NCBI RefSeq assembly: GCF_014217605.1
Contig: NZ_CP043639.1
Location: forward strand, 2,972,001-3,036,000
Source of the DNA: Sphingomonas sp. NBWT7
GTDB taxonomy: Bacteria > Pseudomonadota > Alphaproteobacteria > Sphingomonadales > Sphingomonadaceae
DNA: 64,000 nucleotides
Direction: 5' to 3'
The stretch's first letter is position 1, and every line of letters begins with the position of its first letter. The notes below the pieces were generated by a model. The model saw nothing but the letters and a program-made list of their open reading frames with translations, searched no databases and had not been told where the DNA came from. The translations under genes were made by a program, and so were the position numbers. Shown here one piece after another: positions 9,289 through 16,700 of the stretch.

Positions 9289-10383
9289 TTGCCATTTGAT
9301 TTGCTGTATCGTCGTCTCGCTATCGTCGCCGGTTTGTTTGCTATGGCCGGCTGTGTTCCGGCGGGACGTCAACCTCTGCCACCAGCCGCCGTACCGATTA
9401 CCGTCCAGACGACGACACCCGTTCGATCGCCGCCCACGCCGGCGAACGCGCAGCCGCAGCCGTCTGCTGCTTTGCTCAACGCTGTCCAGGCGCTGGGCGC
9501 AGGCTTCGACGGCCAGGTCGGCATCAGCGTTCGCGACATCGACGAAGGCTGGGTTGTCGCCTGGGAGGGCGATACCCCCCGGCCGCAGCAGAGCGTCAGC
9601 AAATTGTGGGTCGCGATCGGGGTCATGAATGCGGTCGACCGGAAGCGATTGTCCCTCACTGATCGGGTGACGGTCACCCGCGCCGATCTCACCGTCTTTC
9701 ACCAGCCGATCCGCGCGCTGGTGGGCAAGGGCGGTTACGCGACGACGATCGACGGCTTGCTGCATGGCGCGATGACGCGCAGCGACAATACCGCCAACGA
9801 TGTGCTTTTGTGGCGTGTCGGCGGCCCCGCAGCGATCAATCGGATGCTGGGCGACAAGGGTATCGTCGGCGTTCGCTTCGGTCCCGGCGAGCGGCAATTG
9901 CAGGCGCGTACCGCCGGGCTCGAATGGCGCCCCGAATGGGCCGGCGGCTGGGGTTTCCTGCAAGCCCGGGCGGCAATGACATATGACGCGCGCGACAAGG
10001 CGCTGCGTCGCTATCTCGAGGCCCCGATCGACGGCGCATCCGCCAACGGCGTGACGCTCGGACTATCGCTGCTGGCGCAGGGTAGATTGTTGAGCGCCCG
10101 ATCGACCGCGGCATTGCTGACATTGATGCGGTCGAGCAAGACCGGCCCCTTACGTCTGAAGTCCGGGCTGCGCCCGGGTTGGACGCTCGCCCATAAGACC
10201 GGGACAGGACAGGATCTCGGCAGCTTGTCGACCGGATACAATGACGTCGGATTGCTCGTCGCACCGGACGGGCACCGTTATGCCCTGGCGGTGATGATCG
10301 CGAGCACGCGCCAGCGCATTCCGGTGCGAATGCGCCTGATGGGCGACGTGACGCGCGCCGTGATCGCCTCGAGCGAAGGTTAG
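9289..10383 (+). CDS. Class A beta-lactamase-like serine hydrolase, predicted lipoprotein
   Basis: 364 residues. A lipoprotein signal (LFAMAGC, Cys22) is followed by a Pro-rich linker of about 40 residues and a serine beta-lactamase/DD-peptidase fold. Catalytic motifs: S102-V-S-K105 (SxxK), SDN in TRSDNTAND, and KTG in AHKTGTGQ. The omega-loop ExxLN signature of true class A enzymes is not recognisable, so hydrolysis of beta-lactams is not assured; a peptidoglycan-related hydrolase of the beta-lactamase2 kind is the alternative. I chose TTG 9289, preceded by AAAAGGGAA, over a longer TTG start at 9250, because it places the signal peptide at the N-terminus. The stop overlaps the stop of the convergent downstream gene. 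Likely anchored in a membrane and facing the periplasm. Confidence 0.8.
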   Translation: MPFDLLYRRLAIVAGLFAMAGCVPAGRQPLPPAAVPITVQTTTPVRSPPTPANAQPQPSAALLNAVQALGAGFDGQVGISVRDIDEGWVVAWEGDTPRPQQSVSKLWVAIGVMNAVDRKRLSLTDRVTVTRADLTVFHQPIRALVGKGGYATTIDGLLHGAMTRSDNTANDVLLWRVGGPAAINRMLGDKGIVGVRFGPGERQLQARTAGLEWRPEWAGGWGFLQARAAMTYDARDKALRRYLEAPIDGASANGVTLGLSLLAQGRLLSARSTAALLTLMRSSKTGPLRLKSGLRPGWTLAHKTGTGQDLGSLSTGYNDVGLLVAPDGHRYALAVMIASTRQRIPVRMRLMGDVTRAVIASSEG

Positions 10384-11297
10384 TTCACCGTGGCGCGGTC
10401 GGTGGGCGATCGATCGGGTAGGTTTGCCCGATCACCGCCCCAGGTGGCCAGCGTCTTGCCGGTTTGGGGATTGTCGATCGCCACATCGTCGAACGTGACG
10501 GCGATGATGCAGATCGGGCGCTGTTCGGGGCCGGCGGGCTGTCGGCACGAGACGGGGGATCTATCGGCTGTTCCGCCGATCCGACCACGAAGGCGAAGCT
10601 GCAGACCTTGGTTGCCCGGCGCTTCGTCCGGGGCCGCGCGAACCACGCTTTCGTAAGGCTTGCCGTCGCGTAGACGTTGGCCGGCGCTATCCGAGAACTG
10701 TGCGATCGCCACTGTTTGCCCTGGCAACGTGACCGCATCTGTTCCGGTTGGGGCGATACTGTCTTGGGCGGGCGGGCAGGTTTCGCTGGCCGTCCATGGT
10801 CGTGGAATCCAGAAGCCCTCCGCCATGGCATCGCTCGCCGATCCATCGGTCGACGTGCGCAGGTCGTCGCTGCTCCAGACCACGGGGGACACATGCACGC
10901 GCAGCGCCTTGGCGTCGTCATCGTAGCGCCAGCGCATCGCACTATCGCTGCCCGCATCGGATGGTCCGCGGCATCCGAAGGGCAGTCGTAGTTCGAACCG
11001 CTGGCCCGCCAGATCGGCAGTAGCCCCCGGCAGCGGGCGGCCTGAAGCAAACGCATCTGCCGCCTGCGATGCCAGCGCGATCAGATCGGCGCGCGTTTTT
11101 ATGATATCGCGCGGGTCGGGCAGCGACGGCGTCGGTTGGGCAACGGCAGGTGGCGTTGCAACGGGCGTTGCGGCCGGTTCGATCTCCCGCGGCGACGTGC
11201 CGCGCCCGACCAAGAAACCGGCGCCGCCGACAACCACGGCGATCGCCAAACCACCGGCCAGGGCGAGCCGACTGTTCCGCAAGTTGGGCTCATTCAT
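10380..11297 (-). CDS. Membrane-anchored hypothetical protein (305 aa)
   Basis: One N-terminal transmembrane helix (about residues 10-30, with VVVGGAGFLVGRG) is followed by a Pro/Thr-rich linker and a soluble periplasmic domain of about 230 residues holding several cysteines (FGCRGPSD, ETCPPAQ, SCRQPAGPEQRPICII). No family recognised. The last four bases overlap the end of the convergent beta-lactamase gene. The gene upstream (SLC13 permease) is divergent, so this gene probably has its own promoter in the 127-bp gap. Codon use and reading frame length support a real gene. Confidence 0.8.
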   Translation of the reverse strand: MNEPNLRNSRLALAGGLAIAVVVGGAGFLVGRGTSPREIEPAATPVATPPAVAQPTPSLPDPRDIIKTRADLIALASQAADAFASGRPLPGATADLAGQRFELRLPFGCRGPSDAGSDSAMRWRYDDDAKALRVHVSPVVWSSDDLRTSTDGSASDAMAEGFWIPRPWTASETCPPAQDSIAPTGTDAVTLPGQTVAIAQFSDSAGQRLRDGKPYESVVRAAPDEAPGNQGLQLRLRGRIGGTADRSPVSCRQPAGPEQRPICIIAVTFDDVAIDNPQTGKTLATWGGDRANLPDRSPTDRATVN

Positions 11298-11424
11298 GCG
11301 GCATCGATAGCAAAGGTCGCCAAATACGCCTACCCGAGGTCATGACGTCCGCCGATATCGTCCCGCCCGTGTGGCTCGGTCCCGCGGTTTGCCCGTCTCG
11401 GACCCCGTCACGGACAACGCCGGC

Positions 11425-12726
11425 GTGACCTTCGATCAGATCCTGACCCTGGTTGTATTGGTGGCGGTTGTCGCCGCCCTGATCTGGGACGCGGTGCGGT
11501 CCGACGTCGTTGCGCTGAGCGGGGCGGCCGTCCTGTTGGTCGCCGGCGTCGTGCGGCCGATCGACGTTCAAGGCGCCTTTGCCAGCCCGGCGATCATCGC
11601 GCTCGCCTCGCTCTTCGTCATCGCCTACGCGCTCGAACTATCGGGGCTGCTCGACCGCGCGATCGAAGCCGCGGTTGCAATGTGCAAGCGACTTGGCTCG
11701 GCGGGTATATGGTTGATGCTCGGCGCGATCGGGATCGTTTCCTGTTTCCTCAACAGCACGCCGATCGTCGTCCTCGGCGCGCCCGTCGTGCGCGATGTCG
11801 CAACCGCGCTGAAGCTGCCGCCGAAACGCTACCTTATGCCGCTGTCCTACATTACGGTGCTGACTGGTTGCTGTACCCTTATCGGAACGTCGACGAACCT
11901 GCTGGTCGACGACATGGCGCGCAATGCCGGGCAGCCGCGCTTCGGCATATTCGAGATCACGCCGGTCGGCCTGCCGATCGCGTTGGCGGGCGCGATCTAC
12001 CTGTTCCTGTTCAGCGGTAAGCTGATGCGTGGCAGCATCGCTGACGAAAGCCCGCCGACCGATCAGCGCGAGATCGATGTATCGAACGCCCAGGTCGGTG
12101 ATCCGACGCTATTCGTCGAACACCGGGTGTTTCAACCAGCCAAGGCAGCGATCGCTTTTGCCGTCTTTGCAGGGGCGATCGCTGTCGCCGCCACCGGCGT
12201 CGTGCCGATCGCCGCGTCGGCTTTCGCCGGGGCCGTGCTCCTGATCCTGCTGCGCGTCATCACCGCCGATGAGGCTTATGGAGGGCTTCGTCCCCAGATC
12301 CTGATCCTGATTGCCGGGATGGTCGTTATCGGACTGGCGATGGAACAGAGCGGATTGGCCGCGACGGCGACGGGTGCGCTGGTCGGTTCGATGCAGGAGT
12401 TCGGACCGCTTACGGCGTTGATCGTGTTATACGGCGTCACGATGGTGCTGACCGAACTATTGTCGAATGCGACAGTCGCCGTTCTCGTCACCCCGATTGC
12501 GGTGGCGCTGGCGGAAAGTCTCGGCGTCAGTCCGCGGCCGTTCCTGGTGGCGGTGATGATGGCGGGCAGCGCGGCATTCGCGACCCCGTTCGGCTATCAG
12601 ACCAACGTCATTGTCTACCAGATGGGCGGTTACCGTTACCTGGACTTCGTGAAGGTGGGATTGCCGCTGAACCTCATCACATTCGCCGTCGCGATTCTGG
12701 CGATCCACACGTTCTTTCCGTTCTGA
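11425..12726 (+). CDS. SLC13/DASS-type anion permease
   Basis: 433 residues with about 11 hydrophobic helices. Two related halves contain the re-entrant motifs seen in divalent-anion/sodium symporters: FLNSTPIVVLGAPVV with CTLIGTSTNLLVDDMA in the first half, and ELLSNATVAVLVTPIA with SAAFATPFGYQTNVIVYQ in the second. Paired SNT/NxT motifs bind sodium and anion in this family. It probably imports a dicarboxylate, sulfate or similar anion. Unlike many bacterial members there is no TrkA-C insert; about 40 polar residues in the middle form the linker. GTG 11425 starts directly before the first helix and is preferred over a GTG at 11371; neither has a strong ribosome site. Confidence 0.85.
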   Translation: MTFDQILTLVVLVAVVAALIWDAVRSDVVALSGAAVLLVAGVVRPIDVQGAFASPAIIALASLFVIAYALELSGLLDRAIEAAVAMCKRLGSAGIWLMLGAIGIVSCFLNSTPIVVLGAPVVRDVATALKLPPKRYLMPLSYITVLTGCCTLIGTSTNLLVDDMARNAGQPRFGIFEITPVGLPIALAGAIYLFLFSGKLMRGSIADESPPTDQREIDVSNAQVGDPTLFVEHRVFQPAKAAIAFAVFAGAIAVAATGVVPIAASAFAGAVLLILLRVITADEAYGGLRPQILILIAGMVVIGLAMEQSGLAATATGALVGSMQEFGPLTALIVLYGVTMVLTELLSNATVAVLVTPIAVALAESLGVSPRPFLVAVMMAGSAAFATPFGYQTNVIVYQMGGYRYLDFVKVGLPLNLITFAVAILAIHTFFPF

Positions 12727-12913
12727 CCGATGCCCAAGGTCGTCAGTGATAAAGTGGGACGCTTCCGCGCCGGCGGCGCAATTTCGCCTATCGCGACGCC
12801 GGTGTTCGCCGATTGCTATCATTGGCCGCTGCCCGAAAGCCTTGACGGCAATATCCCCCATCGCGGCAATTGGGGATGATCTTGGCCACCCCTTCGGTAG
12901 GAAGAACAATACG

Positions 12914-13804
12914 ATGAGTGAATTGCCGCATCACGGACGATACCGCTATAGCCCGATCGTCGGTCGTCCCGACTATTCGTGGCCGGGAGATCGTCGTCTG
13001 GCGATCTACCTCGGCGTCAATCACGAGGTGTTTGCTTTCGGCGGGGGGCTGGGGGCAACCCTCGCGCCAGCAAAGACCGATCCCGACGTGATGAATTTCG
13101 CGTGGCGCGACTATGGGAATCGCGTCGGGGCATGGCGCTTCATCGAGATGTTCGACCGGCTCGAACTCAAGACAACGGCGCTGATCAACAGCGCGATCAT
13201 CACTCACTGTCCTGGACTTGCCGAGGCGTGTCGCGACCGGGGGGACGAAATCGCAGCGCACGGCCGCACCAATGCGCACGCGCAGGGCGAGCAGAGCGAG
13301 AACGAGGAACGCGCCATGATCGCGCAGACGCTCGACGATTTCGCTGCGATCGGTGTCCGCCCCCGCGGATGGCTTGGGCCGTGGATCTCGGAAAGCCATC
13401 GGACTCCGGACCTGCTGGAGGAAGCGGGTTTCAGCTATGTTCTCGACTGGGCGCACGACGATCAGCCGACCCGGCTCGCGACCCGCAGCGGTGCAGGGAT
13501 CCTTTCGATCCCCTATTCGCAGGAGATCAACGATATCCCGTCGATCATCGCTCGCCAGCAGGAGGCAGCGACCTTCGCCGACATGATCGGGGACACGGTG
13601 ATGCAATTGTTGAGCGAGTGCGACCGGCGGCCATCGGTGTTGGGGATCGCGCTTCATCCGTACATCATGGGGCAGCCGCATCGGGCCCTGCATCTCGAGC
13701 GGGCGCTGACCCGGCTGCGAGAGCGGGACGACGATCGCATCTGGTGGACCACCGCCGGCGCGATCGCGGATCATGTAGCCAAGACGGAGGGGGCTGGAGT
13801 GTAG
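12914..13804 (+). CDS. Polysaccharide deacetylase (PuuE/allantoinase-like) family protein
   Basis: 296 residues. NodB-type homology is seen in the strand order and in the motifs AWRDYGNRVGAWRFIEMFDR, DEIAAHGRTNAH (metal-binding HxxxH-like region) and ALHPYIMGQPHR near the C-terminus. The cytosolic allantoinase-like subgroup hydrolyses C-N bonds in amides other than N-acetylglucosamine; a carbohydrate or amide substrate here is inference. There is no signal peptide, which fits that subgroup. ATG 12914 is chosen because AGGAAG lies 8-13 bases upstream; an open frame extends to 12746 but lacks a ribosome site. It follows the permease by 187 bp on the same strand. Confidence 0.82.
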   Translation: MSELPHHGRYRYSPIVGRPDYSWPGDRRLAIYLGVNHEVFAFGGGLGATLAPAKTDPDVMNFAWRDYGNRVGAWRFIEMFDRLELKTTALINSAIITHCPGLAEACRDRGDEIAAHGRTNAHAQGEQSENEERAMIAQTLDDFAAIGVRPRGWLGPWISESHRTPDLLEEAGFSYVLDWAHDDQPTRLATRSGAGILSIPYSQEINDIPSIIARQQEAATFADMIGDTVMQLLSECDRRPSVLGIALHPYIMGQPHRALHLERALTRLRERDDDRIWWTTAGAIADHVAKTEGAGV

Positions 13805-13983
13805 CGATCATTCGCCGCGTCCATCTTGTTCGCTGCCGAACGCCGGTGCCCCGCGCCAAGACACGTAACGGCAGGGCGTTCGGCGGGCATCGTCACCGCG
13901 CGAGCAACGTAGCGATATCGCGCGGACGCAATTCGGTGTCGTTCGTTCAGGGGTAAGCCAACCGTGGCCATTGCTGATCTCAG

Positions 13984-14217
13984 CTAATCGCGGAGGCGGG
14001 CGATCCTGTACGGCCCCGACCGGGTTGGCAGCGGTCGCCCTTTCCAGCTCAACTGCACCAGTCCATCGCGAAGCAGTGCATCGACCGCGGCGTGAACCGC
14101 CGGCATCGCACCTCGCCAATCGGGCGCGATCGCGCGCGCTACCTCGCTAGGGCAGATTGTCGCGCCCGCCGCACGGCTTGCGAGGAGGGCGAGTGTAGCG
14201 GCCCTCGGATCGTTCAT
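13984..14217 (-). CDS. DUF3253 small protein (77 aa)
   Basis: Compact protein with the hallmark ATICPSEVARAIAPDWR near residue 20 followed by a winged-helix-like region ending in KGRPLPTRSGPYRIARL, which is the DUF3253 pattern. The family has no established function; the fold looks like a small DNA-binding winged helix, but that is inference. It stands alone between the deacetylase gene (convergent) and the decarboxylase gene. Confidence 0.8.
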   Translation of the reverse strand: MNDPRAATLALLASRAAGATICPSEVARAIAPDWRGAMPAVHAAVDALLRDGLVQLSWKGRPLPTRSGPYRIARLRD

Positions 14218-14333
14218 GCAAAATGCGCCCGCATTGCGTGCAGCCTAGTCAAATGATCGCCTACTGCCCGAGCCGTGGCGGGCGGCACCGTCAGCATGGA
14301 CGACATGACCGATGGCTGGCCGGTCTTCGCAGG

Positions 14334-15800
14334 CTACTCGGCGGCGACGGTGCATCGTATCGTCCTTTCGGTAGGGTCGATCGGATCGAGCAGAAACATG
14401 CCGACGGCTCGGTTCGCCGCTAGCCATGCGATATGCTCCGCGGTGATCCGCTGGCCGGGCACGAGGCGGGGGACGCCGGGCGGCGCAGGAGCGATCGTCT
14501 CCGCGGCCACGCGACCTTCTGCGTCCCGCAATGCGACCTGCTCGACCGGTCCGAAGAACGCGCCAGCAGGATCTTGTGCCATCTCCGACGACAGCGTCGC
14601 GATGCGTGGAACATCGACGGCCGACGCCAGCTCCAGCGTGCCGGCTCGCAATCGGTTAACGCAATCGGCCAGCCCCTTAGCCAGCGCGCGGATGTCGCTG
14701 GATGTGGTGCCGACCGAGACGACCGCCAGAAGGTGGCGCGCATCGGACAGCCCGACGCAGATTCGATGATGCTCGTTCAGCCAATCGTCGATGGCGTAAC
14801 CCGACACACCAAGTGCCGATACATCGATCAGAACTTTCGTCGGGTCGAGTTGCGCGCCGGTCGGAATGTCGGACGGTCCGAGAACACGCACGCCGTCGAT
14901 CACAGCGACACGCCGGCGAAGATCCTCCGCGCGCTTGATGGTGGCACGCCAGATCGTGTCGCCGTTGATGGCGTGATCGCGCCGGGCGGCATCGAGGCTA
15001 GCGATTATCGGCACGGACGGGCTCGTCGTCTCGTAGAGTTCGTAGGCCATCCATAGCCGCTGCCGATCGACGAGTTCGCCGCGCGCGAGCAAAGCCGAGC
15101 CCTGTGTCAGCGCGCCCATTGTCTTGTGCAGGCTGTAGACCGCGACGTCCGCCCCCTTGGCCAAGGCATCGTGCGGCAGCGCCGCTGAAAAGGCGAACGC
15201 GCCGCCCCATGCGGCGTCGCAGATCAGCGGTATGCCGCGCGCGTGGCACAAATCGGCCAGGGCGGCGATATCGCTGGTGACGCCGTAGTAAGTTGGCGAC
15301 ACAAGCACGAACGCCTTGGCATCCGGATTGGCATCCAGAGCAGCCGCGAGCGCCGCAGGATCGACACCGTGCTCGACGTCCCATTCGTCGTCGACGATGA
15401 CGGGTACGATGCGGGCATCCAGCCCCGCGCCCAAGGTGTGCGCCCGTTCCGCTTTATGAACGTTCGCGGCGAACAGCACCGTGTCCCCCGCACGCGCAAC
15501 CGCCGCCAACGCCATGTGGAGGCTAAGTGTCGATCCGCCGGTGACGAACCGACAGAAGTCGGCGTTCCACGCCTTGGCCGCTATCTCATGGGCACGCTGG
15601 ACGACATGAGCGCCCTCCGTCCGGTCGTCGAGACCTTTGGGGGTGATCACATCGGCTTTGAAGACACGCGTACCAAGCAGCTTGCGCACGTCGCGCGCGG
15701 CTCCCCTGCCCAGATTATGGCCTGGCGCACCGAAACCGCGCACCGGCCGTCGCTCCATCGTGGCCAGCGCCTCGAGAATGGGTGTCTGATCCTGCTCCAT
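14334..15800 (-). CDS. Orn/Lys/Arg decarboxylase-fold PLP enzyme
   Basis: About 488 residues. PLP enzyme of the group III (Orn/Lys/Arg) decarboxylase class: an N-terminal GFGAPGHNLGRG box, the strand VTGGSTLSLHMALAAVARAGD, the aspartate motif LICDAAWGGAFAF that contacts the PLP nitrogen, and the Schiff-base lysine in VYSLHKTMGALTQGS. The C-terminal domain ends near AEHIAWLAANRAVGMFLLDP. It resembles the short Gram-positive-type lysine/ornithine/arginine decarboxylases rather than the ~715-residue enterobacterial forms with a receiver-like wing domain. Likely role: polyamine synthesis or acid tolerance. Start: ATG 15800 follows GAGGAGG with no spacer; an in-frame TTG at 15848 is possible, so the N-terminus is uncertain. 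Confidence 0.85.
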   Translation of the reverse strand: MEQDQTPILEALATMERRPVRGFGAPGHNLGRGAARDVRKLLGTRVFKADVITPKGLDDRTEGAHVVQRAHEIAAKAWNADFCRFVTGGSTLSLHMALAAVARAGDTVLFAANVHKAERAHTLGAGLDARIVPVIVDDEWDVEHGVDPAALAAALDANPDAKAFVLVSPTYYGVTSDIAALADLCHARGIPLICDAAWGGAFAFSAALPHDALAKGADVAVYSLHKTMGALTQGSALLARGELVDRQRLWMAYELYETTSPSVPIIASLDAARRDHAINGDTIWRATIKRAEDLRRRVAVIDGVRVLGPSDIPTGAQLDPTKVLIDVSALGVSGYAIDDWLNEHHRICVGLSDARHLLAVVSVGTTSSDIRALAKGLADCVNRLRAGTLELASAVDVPRIATLSSEMAQDPAGAFFGPVEQVALRDAEGRVAAETIAPAPPGVPRLVPGQRITAEHIAWLAANRAVGMFLLDPIDPTERTIRCTVAAE

Positions 15801-16076
15801 CCTCCTCGAACGCGCGAACGCGCCAGACGACTCGGCGCAACAAATCAACGCCTTCCGAAGCCGAGAAAAAGAAGGACCCGATCCGAGCGGGGCAATGGTG
15901 TTCGCCGACTCGCGTGGTTCCGGTGGACACGGTACGACTGGATAGAGCGGTGACGCTTCGAGCGTTCAAGCCGAAGTTCGCAGCGCGATGGACGAACCGC
16001 GTGCAGGCACCGACGTCGTGTAGCCGATGGCGGCCTTGCGAGGTAGAACCGACGATAAACCCCTCGGAAGACAAGA

Positions 16077-16220
16077 ATGAAGCTCAGCGCGCGCGATCAG
16101 ATTTCCGGCACCATCGTCACCGCCAACATCACCGAGCAAGCGATCGCCGACTTCTGGCTGGCGACCGGTGAGACGGTGACCGTCATCGTCAAGGCTAGCG
16201 CCGTGATGATCGGCAAGTAA
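16077..16220 (+). CDS. Shortened Mop/TOBE molybdate-binding domain protein (47 aa)
   Basis: Starts with MKLSARDQISGTIV and ends with GETVTVIVKASAVMIGK, which are the beginning and end of the molbindin (Mop) domain. A normal domain is about 65-70 residues; here some 20 residues containing the central KGATTAHV-type strand are missing between GTIVT and ANITEQAIAD, without loss of frame. The ribosome site GGAAGACAAGA precedes ATG. Molbindins bind molybdate or tungstate as hexamers of this domain. Whether the short form still folds is unclear. It sits one base before the ModE-type gene, so the two are one operon. Confidence 0.75.
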   Translation: MKLSARDQISGTIVTANITEQAIADFWLATGETVTVIVKASAVMIGK

Positions 16221-16221
16221 C

Positions 16222-16593
16222 GTGAAGCTCGGCCCCCTCTGGCTCAAGATCCAGATCGCGTGTGGCGATGCCTTGGCAATGGGGCCGGGGAAGGCCGACC
16301 TGCTCGAGGCGATCATCGCCGAAGGTTCGATCAGCGGCGCAGGCCGCGCGCTCGGCATGAGCTATCGCCGCGCCTGGCTGCTGGTCGACGAGATGAACCG
16401 CTGCTTTGATCCGGTTCTGGTCGAGACGCTGAAGGGCGGCGGCCGGGAGCGCGGGGCGAAAGTCAGCGCGACCGGTCTCGCCATCCTCGAAGCCTATCGT
16501 GAGATGGAACGCGAGGCCGCAACCATCGCCGAGCACCCCGCTTATGCGCGCTTAAGCGAACACCTGCGCGTCGAGCCGATCCCAACCGATTGA
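16222..16593 (+). CDS. ModE-type winged-helix regulator, N-terminal domain only
   Basis: 123 residues, GTG start one base after the preceding stop. The helix-turn-helix LEAIIAEGSISGAGRALGMS followed by YRRAWLLVDEMNRCF and the wing ETLKGGGRERGAKVSATG is the ModE DNA-binding domain (also annotated as LysR-like winged helix). The C-terminal molybdate-binding TOBE repeats of E. coli ModE are absent. The adjacent small Mop gene could supply metal sensing in trans, which is inference. It is expected to repress or activate metal-uptake genes; the TonB receptor 107 bp downstream is the obvious candidate. Confidence 0.85.
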   Translation: MKLGPLWLKIQIACGDALAMGPGKADLLEAIIAEGSISGAGRALGMSYRRAWLLVDEMNRCFDPVLVETLKGGGRERGAKVSATGLAILEAYREMEREAATIAEHPAYARLSEHLRVEPIPTD

Positions 16594-16621
16594 ACCCGAC
16601 CAGTCCAAGGTCGCCGTCAGC

Positions 16622-16667
16622 TCTATATACGACCAAATACATTCTCGATATACGCCCGGACATAACG
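16622..16667 (+). promoter_or_regulatory. Candidate operator before the TonB receptor
   Basis: AT-rich island in a GC-rich gap. Two direct copies of TC(T/G)ATATACG lie at 16622-16631 and 16645-16654, 23 bp apart (about two helical turns). A further partly symmetrical pair, CGATATAC (16646-16653) and ACATAACG (16660-16667), resembles the CGTTATAT...ACATAACG arms that I recall from the E. coli ModE operator, but with a spacer two bases shorter. The position 35-80 bp before the receptor ATG suits a regulator site. Confidence 0.4.
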
Positions 16668-16700
16668 CAGCCGCGGGGACTGCAAGCAGGGTGTCGATCG

